Shown here in pieces: positions 1 through 8,192 of a stretch of 22,195 nucleotides of DNA. The stretch is from a virus. Location: the IMG/VR virus record IMGVR_UViG_3300028115_000135, positions 1-22,195 of that record. One strand, 5' to 3'. The notes under the pieces were generated by a model. That model searched no databases and had not been told where the DNA came from. It worked only from the letters and a program-made list of their open reading frames with translations. Both the position numbers and the translations under genes were made by a program. Each line of letters starts with the position of its first letter. Positions within the stretch are counted from its first letter, which is position 1.

Positions 1-2839
1 CATCTGCGCCGCCGGCAAAAACATACGCATGATCTAAAATAGCGTCTCGCAAACCCGCCGCCACCTCGGGACTTGTTTGCGTAGCGGCTTTTGCCGCAGC
101 ATTTAAGTTTGAAGCAGGGTTCTTTGGGCGGTTGCCGGGAGAACCAATTAACGTCCCAACCCCCGCGGCAGGCGTTTCCGCATTCCCTAAAAACGCAGAA
201 AGAGCAAGTTGGTTGTCGAGCCCCTTTCTAAACAGGCTGTCCTCTTTTCTAGCATCTGCCAACAACTTCTGCGCTGTTACCGAATTTGTTAAGTCGTCTT
301 TCAATGACTGAAACATACTTAACGCTTCGTCATTTTGGCGCATCCATGCGGTCAAACCGTTCATGTTTACGCGGTCCGTTGCAGGGTTATAAAAGTTTGA
401 CGCCTGCCCTCGCAGCATTGTTTCTTGCGCGCCACGCACTGTGCCCAGACGCGCGGCCGCACTATCTGCAAAGTCTTCTCCCGCATTGTCCGCCATGAAC
501 CGTGCGGCGTCTTGAATTTGCAACAGCTTTAAATTAGTAGCGTTGGCACTCCCGCGCATAACTGTGTCAAAAACCAATTCAGGGGGTAGTTTTGCCGCTC
601 CGGTTCTGCTTTTTCCCAATATATCGCCACTAAACGCCCGCGTGAAAACGTCGTTTAAAGACCGACTAAAATTATGGGCCGCCTGCAAGTTCAATTGGTT
701 TTGAGTTTTAGGGCCTATTGTTTGAGAAGCTAACCCTAAATCATCCAGAGCCGCCTCTGCCATTTGGCCATAAAAATTACTGTCGCGGTAATTTCCCGCG
801 GCCCGTGCGTCGCGGGCCATAGAAAGCATTTCGCTGCGAAATCTTGTTAAATCGCCAACTGTTACATCTGGCGCGTCGGGAGCGCGGGCCGCTTCCGCCG
901 CTTGAGATTCTTGTAAACGCGCAGAGTAGTTTCGCTGATACGCTTGTGTATCAATTACCTTTTGCTCGGCTTGTAAAAAATCAATTAATCGTTCTGCGTG
1001 AGACGCCACACGAGCGCGCTCAACCGCGGACAAATCACTGCCCACAACGTCGAGCCCTTTTTCCCGATAATTTCCTGCAACATTGGCTAAGTCTCTTATT
1101 ACGGTGTCAAAGCTGCCTAAATCTGACTTTATTTCAGCGATGATTGCGTTCATGTCCATGCCGTAAGCAAGAGCGCCGTCTACGCGGTCCGCGGCACCGG
1201 GGTATTTAGTTTCAAATTCTTGAAATTTGTCTTTTCTTTTATCTGCAATCGAGCGCAACCGACTTATTTCGTCTTGCGTTTCCCGGTAGCCAACAACAAA
1301 AGCATCCTCCACGGTTTCCATGTCGCGGCCAGAAACTCTATTAACAAAACGTGTAATAAGCGAGGGAAAAGGACTTTCCGGTAATAAATCTGCACGAATT
1401 TTGTCAAACGCTGCAACCACACTTCCTGCCGCAGCGGGCTCAGTTTTGTCCACACGCGTATAGAGAATTCTCTCTTGGTCGCGCGCTTCCGTTAATACTT
1501 GACGCGTTTGCGTTTCAATAACTTCCCCTGCTTTTTTCGCCGCGGTAGGCGTAGTGGAGATAATATTGCCCGCAGTGTCCGCGGCTTTGCCTTCCACTTG
1601 ATTTAACCGAGATTGTAGAAGCTCTTCATATATGTTGCGCTGCATCGTTGCGGCCGCTTCCAAAAGACTCGGATCGTCCATGGCAATCATTAAATCCACC
1701 ATTTTGGTCATGGCGGTAAGGTTTTGTAAGGACGCCCGTTCCAACGTAGGTCCAGATTTTAAATCGGCAGCAATATCTGCTTGCAACTTTGCTAAAGTAG
1801 GGGACAAAGCTTTGCCCGCCGCAGTAGTCGTGTCTAAATCCACGCCGGCGTCTGCGGCTAATGTGGCTAATTCTCTGTCCGACTGCAACGCTTTTAAAAC
1901 TGCCGTAGGGTCTTCGCCGGCGTCTTCTAAAATCTTCACAACTTTAGTTCCAAGACGTTTGTATCGGCCTTCGGTGGTTAGTGTAGACAAAGCTGTTTTT
2001 AAGGGTTGAATAACCGGCGCAGTTATTCGGAGTATTTGCGCAGGGTTAAATATAGCCCCTGTAATTTCTGCGGAAGTACGCTTTAAAACATTTCCGGGAT
2101 CAAGCTCTTCCGACAGGCCGCCTGCCAACGCCGAGGTTCCTGCCGCTCCTGTTTCTATGGCCGCAAAAGACATGGGCCGCGTCATTGCTGTTTCCAACAC
2201 TTGTTCAACAGGAGTAGCCGCAATAGGTTTTCCGCCTTGTTTTTTAACAAACTCCCGAATGTGCATGGCTGGCCCAAGGGCCGCGTTCCGTGAAGCGGCT
2301 AAATACGGAACAGGTAACGGTAAGATGCCTCCGCCAAAGGTACGGCCGCCTTCGTATAGCCCCCGGCGCAAAGGTGCTTCGGGAAAGAAATATTCGTTAA
2401 GCTCGTTAGTGAGATACCCTCCGGTTAAAGCTCCCGCTATGGTGGTAGCCCCTAAAACAACGGGCGCCGTAACAGGCGCCGCGGGAGGAAATGCTGCGCT
2501 GGCTGCGGCAGCAAGGGGAACACCCGCCTTAAAACCGCCGTAAGCGCCAAGACCCATTCCTCCTGTTTCAGTCATTCCTCGGTTAATGCCCTCCGCCAAA
2601 GTGGCTAAGGCCCCGGGATCGCGGACGGTGGAAAGATGCGAGATGACGTCTAGGTTTTTGATACCGGCTTCACGTGCGCCGGCGATATCATATTGTGTTT
2701 CAGCGGCCAAATAGTCGGCTATTTCCGCATCGGTAAGCCCCGCTTCGCGGGCCGCGTTGTAATCATAGTCAATTTTTTTTGGTTGCAGCGCCTCGGCGGC
2801 TTGAATTGTAGGGCCTAACTGAACATTAGTGTCGGTCAT
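1..2839 (-). CDS. Large internal virion protein candidate, 3' end beyond window
   Basis: An open frame of 946 codons starts at the ATG at 2839 and leaves the window at its left edge without a stop, so the C-terminus is missing. I read it by hand and found no in-frame stop. Near the N-terminus (residues about 26-70) two related segments contain AREAG followed by an acidic helix-like stretch (AREAGLTDAEIADYLA, then AREAGIKNLDVISHL). I recall this short motif from large virion proteins of marine phages. Residues about 93-142 are Gly/Ala-rich and hydrophobic, resembling a membrane-active segment. The rest looks largely alpha-helical, rich in Ala, Asp, Glu and Gln. The start lies 2 nt after the stop of the 1028-aa gene, behind a GGGGGA ribosome site. 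Position at the end of a structural operon and size suggest an internal or ejected protein; this is inference. A lytic domain could lie in the missing part. Confidence 0.85.
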   Translation of the reverse strand, partial: MTDTNVQLGPTIQAAEALQPKKIDYDYNAAREAGLTDAEIADYLAAETQYDIAGAREAGIKNLDVISHLSTVRDPGALATLAEGINRGMTETGGMGLGAYGGFKAGVPLAAAASAAFPPAAPVTAPVVLGATTIAGALTGGYLTNELNEYFFPEAPLRRGLYEGGRTFGGGILPLPVPYLAASRNAALGPAMHIREFVKKQGGKPIAATPVEQVLETAMTRPMSFAAIETGAAGTSALAGGLSEELDPGNVLKRTSAEITGAIFNPAQILRITAPVIQPLKTALSTLTTEGRYKRLGTKVVKILEDAGEDPTAVLKALQSDRELATLAADAGVDLDTTTAAGKALSPTLAKLQADIAADLKSGPTLERASLQNLTAMTKMVDLMIAMDDPSLLEAAATMQRNIYEELLQSRLNQVEGKAADTAGNIISTTPTAAKKAGEVIETQTRQVLTEARDQERILYTRVDKTEPAAAGSVVAAFDKIRADLLPESPFPSLITRFVNRVSGRDMETVEDAFVVGYRETQDEISRLRSIADKRKDKFQEFETKYPGAADRVDGALAYGMDMNAIIAEIKSDLGSFDTVIRDLANVAGNYREKGLDVVGSDLSAVERARVASHAERLIDFLQAEQKVIDTQAYQRNYSARLQESQAAEAARAPDAPDVTVGDLTRFRSEMLSMARDARAAGNYRDSNFYGQMAEAALDDLGLASQTIGPKTQNQLNLQAAHNFSRSLNDVFTRAFSGDILGKSRTGAAKLPPELVFDTVMRGSANATNLKLLQIQDAARFMADNAGEDFADSAAARLGTVRGAQETMLRGQASNFYNPATDRVNMNGLTAWMRQNDEALSMFQSLKDDLTNSVTAQKLLADARKEDSLFRKGLDNQLALSAFLGNAETPAAGVGTLIGSPGNRPKNPASNLNAAAKAATQTSPEVAAGLRDAILDHAYVFAGGAD

Positions 2840-2841
2840 CT

Positions 2842-5800
2842 TTATCCCCCATTTTGGCCATAAGATTTACTGTCGCGGTCAAAGTCGGCAACGTTTGGTT
2901 TTGCCGGATTCAAATCTTGTTGAATGCCGTCTAGTAAAGAATTATACGCTTTTATAATGGCAACCCCCTGCTCTAACGCTTGTTCAGCCTTTTGGCGTTC
3001 AGAAAAAGAACCAATCGTAACTAAATCTTTTTGAGCTTGATCCACTTCACGTTCAAAAAACGTAATCAAAGACCTTATTTGGGAAGCTGCGGTAGTGCGG
3101 TTCCCAATAATTTTTGCACCTTTCGGCAAAAGCGTAGCAAAATTTGTAACCGCTTCTTCTGCACGGCCCGGCGTCATGTTTCTAAACGCAATTTTTGCAC
3201 TTTCATTTAAACTATTTAGTGCAGAAAGCCCCTCTTTTGTTCTTTCCGCAGGAGCGCCTTCAAAGAAAATAGAAACGCCTGCGTTAAACATGTTTCTAAA
3301 GAAGGCCCCTGTTCCAAACGCCGCGCCGCCGTACTGTTTTAACGGTAAGTTATTAGCAATATCCGTTGGGGTTTCTTCGGGCATTGGTATTTGTGTTGGA
3401 AGACCCAATGCGGCTCTAGCTTTTTCGGCGTCTTGAATAATAACGGGCAACGGAGGAGCAACATTTGACCCCGCTCGTGGAGTGGACAATTCGGAAATAG
3501 CCCCTTGTATTTTAGCCTCTTCCGACGGCGTTGTTTTACCTTCGCTGTAACGCTTCATAAGGTCAACGTCTTGAACAATGGCCTGCATTCTTTCGGTAAG
3601 GGTTTGTGGGCTCTCGGCCACGGTAAACACTTCAACGGGACTACTAGGATCGGTAATATCCAATAGCGTTCCGTTAATCACTTTATATTCTCGTTTCTTA
3701 TCGCCAAACAAAACTTTAACGTTTTCGGGATCTGTGTAATCAATTAGTTGCCCCGAAACAGTGGTTGTTTTTTGTTCTCCCGGCTGTTTGTAAAGCTCTT
3801 TAACATTGTTTGGATCAGTAATATCTAGCAGCACCCCTCCGATAGTAGTTGTTTTAACGTCTTTCGGTGCTTCATAAATAGTTTTAGGATTATCCGGATC
3901 AGTAAAGTCCACGGCGCGTCCATCCACAATTCGTATGTCCGATTTTGTCTTCGCTTTAAATACTTCAACGGGATTGCCGGGATCGGTAATATCCAACAAC
4001 GTGTTATCAATAACTTGATATTTCCGTGTTTTATCCCCAAACAGAACTTTAACGTCTGCGGGATCCGTATAATCTATTAACTGACCTTGAACGGTAGCCG
4101 TTTTTTGCACCGGATCCTGTCGGTACAATTCTTTAACGTTTGAAATGTCCGTAACATCCAACAAAACTCCGCCAACATTAGCTGTTTTTGTTTCTTTTGG
4201 CGCAGTAAACACTACTTTTGGATTTGAAACGTCGGTAAAGTCCACCGCTTGGTTGTTAAAAATACGAATGTCCGGTTTCTGCGCTGTTTCGTGAACGGTA
4301 ACAACATTGCTTGCATCCGTAATATCCAACAGCTTACCACCCATAACCTGATACTTGCGAGTTTTGTCACCAAACAAAACTGTAACGTTTGCTGGATCCG
4401 TATAATCAATTAACTGGCCATCTACAGTAGTTGTTTTTCGAGGTGCGGAACCTTTGTACAATTCTTTAATTTTTGTTGGATCTGTAATATCTAATACAAC
4501 ATTTCCAACCGTAATTGTTTTTATGTCCGGAGTGGCCGAATACAGAATTTTAACATTTGCTGGATCCGTATAATCAATTAACTGGCCATCTATCGTAGTT
4601 ACTTTTTGCTCAGAAGTTTCGTCGGTATAAAGAGTTATTATGTTATCCGGATCGGTAATGTCTAACAACGTGTCCCCAACTTGTTCAATGTCTCGATTAT
4701 TTGATCCCTTTAACACTAAAACAGGCTTTTGCCCGCTGACGTCATACAAGTTTCCGTCAAATTCGGTAAATTTACTTTTTTCGTCGGAAGGCTTTTGATC
4801 CGTATATCCCGAACTTATAAGTTTTTGAGCTTCTAATATGCCTTCCGAGGTTGCCGTGTTAATGCTTTTTTTCTTTCCGTCTGGGCCAAACAACGTCGTT
4901 ATGCTAAATTCAGGAGATTTCCCTGCACGCACGCGTTGGGCCGCGGTTATTGCCGAATACTCGCCCTGCGCTGCCTGCAATGCGGCAAGCTTCATAGCCT
5001 GTTCTTGTTGTTGATTGGCCGCGCCAAGCGCCCCAAGTTGTGCGCCCAAACCTGTTGTAGCGCCCGCAAGCTGCGCCGCAGGAGAAAGACCACGTAAATC
5101 TTGACCGCCCGCGCCCTGTCCGGCAGCAAACCTACCGGCCGCATCCGCTATAGCAAACAATGCCTGCGACCGCGCCGCCTGCTTTTGTTGTTCAGGATCG
5201 CCCATAATGCTCTGATAGGTGGGCAACATCTGCTGATAGAGGTTTTCCAAAGTAGGATCGCCTCCGCCCTGTAATCTTACCGGGCCGCCCTGACTAAAAT
5301 TTGCGGGAGGAGTGTTGCCCGCCCCCTGTGCCATAAGTGCGCCAACCCCTCCAGCCATCGGGGTAGGTGCCCCGGTGGGGGTTTCCATTTCTACATTCGA
5401 CGCAATCCCCTGCATCAGTTCCCCAATACCGCTGTCCACGGCACCTTGCTCGGTCATCATAATTGTGGGCTGCACCAACGCTAAAACTGATTCCGGAGTA
5501 GCCTGCGCATCCTCGGGACCAACCAAGCCGGCTAATTCATTGTATCTAGCTTGAAGCGGCTTATCGTTGCCCCGCAAAGCGTCAATAACGCCCTTCATGT
5601 CTTCGGCCGCGTCCAAACCCGCCATCATTTGACCGGCATACTCTTGGCCAACTTGCTCCATTTGACCCGCCATGCTCTGCTCCGCCGCAATAAGCTGCTG
5701 CTCTTGTGGCCCCATTTGACCGCCCATTGGACCGGGGGCCGCGGGAGGTGGTGGGGGAGGCATCATATCTTGCGGCATGGGTTGCGCTGGACCGCCAGCT

Positions 5801-5928
5801 TGGCGAAACAAAGGACGTTGCATTACGGGACCGCCCATTTGATACCGTTGTGCTAAACTGGGATCCATTTTTTGTTGAACAGACTCCGGCAGGCGTGAAA
5901 ACCCTTTGTATTGGTTAGGTACGTTCAT
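2842..5928 (-). CDS. 1028-aa virion protein with 28-residue DITDP beta repeats
   Basis: The protein has three parts. Residues 1-330 are Gly/Pro/Met/Gln/Ala-rich, with a run of prolines near residue 58 and GGPV motifs. Residues about 387-776 hold 14 tandem 27-28-residue repeats with the core G-x-L-L-D-I-T-D-P-x-N-V, each probably a beta hairpin. The C-terminal 250 residues look helical and contain a hydrophobic patch (GTGAFFRNMFNAGVSIFF). I found no Cys or Trp. Its start overlaps the stop of the 754-aa gene as TAATG, so it is probably translationally coupled. I recall similar N-termini in uncultured marine phages, but no function is established that I know of. The DITDP core resembles LVIVD-type beta-propeller repeats, though each unit here is shorter than a blade. 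Context suggests an internal virion or receptor-contact protein; confidence in the gene is high, in the role low. Confidence 0.9.
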   Translation of the reverse strand: MNVPNQYKGFSRLPESVQQKMDPSLAQRYQMGGPVMQRPLFRQAGGPAQPMPQDMMPPPPPPAAPGPMGGQMGPQEQQLIAAEQSMAGQMEQVGQEYAGQMMAGLDAAEDMKGVIDALRGNDKPLQARYNELAGLVGPEDAQATPESVLALVQPTIMMTEQGAVDSGIGELMQGIASNVEMETPTGAPTPMAGGVGALMAQGAGNTPPANFSQGGPVRLQGGGDPTLENLYQQMLPTYQSIMGDPEQQKQAARSQALFAIADAAGRFAAGQGAGGQDLRGLSPAAQLAGATTGLGAQLGALGAANQQQEQAMKLAALQAAQGEYSAITAAQRVRAGKSPEFSITTLFGPDGKKKSINTATSEGILEAQKLISSGYTDQKPSDEKSKFTEFDGNLYDVSGQKPVLVLKGSNNRDIEQVGDTLLDITDPDNIITLYTDETSEQKVTTIDGQLIDYTDPANVKILYSATPDIKTITVGNVVLDITDPTKIKELYKGSAPRKTTTVDGQLIDYTDPANVTVLFGDKTRKYQVMGGKLLDITDASNVVTVHETAQKPDIRIFNNQAVDFTDVSNPKVVFTAPKETKTANVGGVLLDVTDISNVKELYRQDPVQKTATVQGQLIDYTDPADVKVLFGDKTRKYQVIDNTLLDITDPGNPVEVFKAKTKSDIRIVDGRAVDFTDPDNPKTIYEAPKDVKTTTIGGVLLDITDPNNVKELYKQPGEQKTTTVSGQLIDYTDPENVKVLFGDKKREYKVINGTLLDITDPSSPVEVFTVAESPQTLTERMQAIVQDVDLMKRYSEGKTTPSEEAKIQGAISELSTPRAGSNVAPPLPVIIQDAEKARAALGLPTQIPMPEETPTDIANNLPLKQYGGAAFGTGAFFRNMFNAGVSIFFEGAPAERTKEGLSALNSLNESAKIAFRNMTPGRAEEAVTNFATLLPKGAKIIGNRTTAASQIRSLITFFEREVDQAQKDLVTIGSFSERQKAEQALEQGVAIIKAYNSLLDGIQQDLNPAKPNVADFDRDSKSYGQNGG
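4388..4424. repeat. Exact 37-bp direct repeat, copy 1
   Basis: These 37 bases are identical to 4556-4592, 168 bp (56 codons, two protein repeats) away. Both encode the linker and GQLIDYTDPA core of type-A units. Neighbouring units are more diverged at the nucleotide level, so this pair looks like a recent duplication or conversion. Confidence 0.85.
4556..4592. repeat. Exact 37-bp direct repeat, copy 2
   Basis: Identical to 4388-4424. The bases on both sides differ, so identity ends sharply at the repeat boundaries. Confidence 0.85.
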
Positions 5929-8192
5929 TAAAATAACCCCGCTTCTCTAGCACCGCCCGCGGCGCTAAGTCCCTGTATGCCCAAGCCAAGGGCCGTTTGA
6001 AATGGTGAAACCTGTGGCGTAGACGTTGCTGTAACCGTTTGTTGCGACGTTGGTACACCCATGTAAATGTCTGACAAGAATCCGTATTGCTGGTACGGCT
6101 GCGCTTGCTGCGCTGTAGTGGTAAGCCGCGTGGCGTCCAGACCCGCTTGGCGAATACCTCTTTCCAGAGCGCCCGACGTAATAAGGTTGGATATATCCCG
6201 TGAGCCCAGACTAGACAGCATAGACCCGATATTGGCTTGCTGACCACCAAGTGCGCCAAGCTGCGTGCCAAATTGACCGTATTGCCCGGCCAACGCGCCA
6301 AGGCCCTGACCAAGATTTTGTTGCTGGCCGCCCATAGCAAGAAGCTGTGCGACGTCTGCTTGACCCAATTGACCAAACTGAAGACCAAGCTGGCCTTGTT
6401 GCTGCGCCCCTTGCAAACCAAGGTTGCCCATTTGATTGGCCAAGTTGCCCATGGCCTGACCGCCCTGCATTCCAATGTTTGCCCCGGCCTGCGTTTGTGA
6501 CCCGGCCTGACCCAAGCCCGCAATACCCATTTGCCCGGCAGCTTGTGCGCCCTGCATTCCAAGACGCGCTTGCCCTTGCCCTAACGTTGCAATGCCTTGC
6601 GCGGCGGCGTTTTGCGCCTGCTCTACGGAAATACCCAACTGCCCAGCAATTTGCTCCGCAGACATACCAAGTTGCGCCATTTGAGCGGCATTTTTTGCAG
6701 CCCCTTGCTCCGCAGTCATGCCCATTTGACCTGCTTGACCCGCGAATTGACCGGAAAGTTGTTGCGCACTCATTCCAGTAGATGCGGCCAATTGTTCAAT
6801 ATTCATGCCCGTTTGCGCAATAGCCTGCTGATTAGCCGACGCTTGTTGCTCGGCAGACAACCCAAGTTGCGCGCCCTGCAAAGAACCGGTTTGTGCCAGT
6901 TGCTCGGCGGACAGGCCAAGATTACCCATTTGTGTGGCGGCTGTTTGCCCGCGGCCTTGTGCGGCTTCAAAGGCTGTTTGCGCGCGGTTCGCGGCGTCGG
7001 TAAATCCGGCCTGCCGCATTTGCGCCGCTGTGCGCCCTTGTTGTTCCAAAACGTTGCGACCAAGCTCGGCTTGTGCAATCGCGCCGCGAGAACCGCCAAA
7101 GGCGCCCGCGCCGACTTGCTGTGCGGCCAGCTGGTTCTGTTGTATTTCACCTTGACGGGCAACATCGGCAAGCGCCTGTTGTACCGCTTGATCTTCATAC
7201 TGGCTCATAAATGCGCCAATACCACCGGGATCAAACTGCCCTGTTGTACCGCCAAGCATTTGCTGCGCGGCGGCAACAGATTGACGCGCATTTTGAGCGG
7301 CAGTCGCCGCGCCTTGCTGCCCGGTTGCGGCGGCCCCACGGGCGCCCGTGGTAGCCGCGCCTAACCCTTGACCCAAGGGCGCGTTTAATCCTCGTAAATT
7401 TGCACCGGCTGTTCCCGCGATATCCTGCGCACCCTGCGCAAAACCTCCAAGAGCCTGCCCTGTTGCCGCAGCCTGCCCGCGCATTCCGGCGGTAGCCGCA
7501 TCTAATCCTGCAATTCCTGAACCCGCCGCACCTCGCAGGCCCTCGCCAGCCATTTGTTGAATGGTTCCTAAGTCACCGATATTGGTGCCTAGAACGTCCT
7601 GCGCGCCCTGCGTACCCGCTGCGGAGGCCGCTGCTTGGTTACGAATGTCCCCTGCCGCGTCAAAGCCAAACTGTCGAGACTCTGCACCGAGGTCCGCGAG
7701 AGTTGAGCCGAGGGCCGAGGATTGCTGTAATTGAGCTAATGCCCCTGCACCCATGCCCGTGCCCAGCTGCACGGCGTCTTGAATGCCTTGGTTAGCGGCC
7801 GCTTGATAGGCATAAGGAATATTACGGGTATTGCCCGCTAATTGCGCCGCTTGGTTAATAAAGTCTTGCCCGCCGCCCATGCTAGTCATGGCTTGTTGCA
7901 AGGCCGGAATGCCGCCTTGTTGGATGTAGTTTTGTCCGCCTATAATAGCGTTAGCCCCACCTTGTAGGTAGGGCGCGTATTGTCCAACACCTTGTTGCGC
8001 TAATGCAATGGCATCTAACTCGGGCTGTCCCAGTCCCGCAACTTGATATGCGGGCGGCGCTTGAGGGTTTTGTACTTGGTTGGCAATAAACTGTTGTACG
8101 TCGGCTAACAGCGCGCGGCGGTACTTTTCAATGTTGGGGTCTTGGCGCGTTATTGAGGTATTAACGGTGCCATAGTTTGTTGTGTCGGTCAT
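5928..8192 (-). CDS. 754-aa Gln/Ala/Gly-rich virion protein
   Basis: A very low-complexity protein dominated by Ala, Gln and Gly. I found no Cys, Trp or His and almost no Lys. The N-terminal 60 residues (TNYGTVNTSITRQDPNIEKY, then a normal-complexity stretch) and the C-terminal 60 residues are more conventional and are probably the conserved ends. Residues about 424-555 carry an 11/18-residue helical repeat with the core LGMSAEQ. The start overlaps the stop of the 515-aa gene as ATGA, with AGGGGGTG upstream; its own stop overlaps the next ATG as TAATG. An extended helical internal virion protein, possibly ejected or acting as a length ruler, fits the composition and position but is inference. 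Long open frames seen in other frames here are by-products of the biased composition. Confidence 0.88.
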   Translation of the reverse strand: MTDTTNYGTVNTSITRQDPNIEKYRRALLADVQQFIANQVQNPQAPPAYQVAGLGQPELDAIALAQQGVGQYAPYLQGGANAIIGGQNYIQQGGIPALQQAMTSMGGGQDFINQAAQLAGNTRNIPYAYQAAANQGIQDAVQLGTGMGAGALAQLQQSSALGSTLADLGAESRQFGFDAAGDIRNQAAASAAGTQGAQDVLGTNIGDLGTIQQMAGEGLRGAAGSGIAGLDAATAGMRGQAAATGQALGGFAQGAQDIAGTAGANLRGLNAPLGQGLGAATTGARGAAATGQQGAATAAQNARQSVAAAQQMLGGTTGQFDPGGIGAFMSQYEDQAVQQALADVARQGEIQQNQLAAQQVGAGAFGGSRGAIAQAELGRNVLEQQGRTAAQMRQAGFTDAANRAQTAFEAAQGRGQTAATQMGNLGLSAEQLAQTGSLQGAQLGLSAEQQASANQQAIAQTGMNIEQLAASTGMSAQQLSGQFAGQAGQMGMTAEQGAAKNAAQMAQLGMSAEQIAGQLGISVEQAQNAAAQGIATLGQGQARLGMQGAQAAGQMGIAGLGQAGSQTQAGANIGMQGGQAMGNLANQMGNLGLQGAQQQGQLGLQFGQLGQADVAQLLAMGGQQQNLGQGLGALAGQYGQFGTQLGALGGQQANIGSMLSSLGSRDISNLITSGALERGIRQAGLDATRLTTTAQQAQPYQQYGFLSDIYMGVPTSQQTVTATSTPQVSPFQTALGLGIQGLSAAGGAREAGLF
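6530..6921 (-). repeat. LG(M/L)SAEQ helical repeats, 11/18-residue spacing
   Basis: Inside the 754-aa gene, LGLSAEQ, TGMSAQQ, MGMTAEQ, LGMSAEQ and LGISVEQ recur. Some are 11 residues apart and some 18, i.e. one or one-and-a-half turns of a hendecad-like pattern (18 = 11 + 7). Hydrophobic positions are held by Leu, Met or Ile, and the rest is Ala, Gln or Gly. This is the pattern of a long right-handed or straight helical bundle. Confidence 0.7.

Larger units (their letters stand above)
3600..4770 (-). repeat. 14 tandem 27-28-aa repeats with four-unit superperiod
   Basis: Within the 1028-aa gene, 14 units share the core LLDITDP, LIDYTDP or AVDFTDP followed by N-V/P-x-x-L/V-Y/F. The last ten units follow a fixed order of types: A (GQLIDYTDPANV...LFGDKTRKY), B (LLDITD...), C (AVDFTD...), D (GVLLDITD...KELY), then A again. 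A higher-order unit of about 111 residues (about 332 bp) is therefore superimposed on the 28-residue repeat. Confidence 0.85.

Noticed and set aside
5915-6562. Minus-strand frame of 215 aa in another frame within the 754-aa gene
   Set aside because: A shadow of the low-complexity region; rich in Trp, Arg and Cys with no start signal.
6597-7364. Plus-strand open frame of 255 aa opposite the 754-aa gene
   Set aside because: It arises from the Gln/Ala/Gly codon bias on the other strand; it has no ribosome site and no recognisable motif, and the minus-strand protein is clearly coding.
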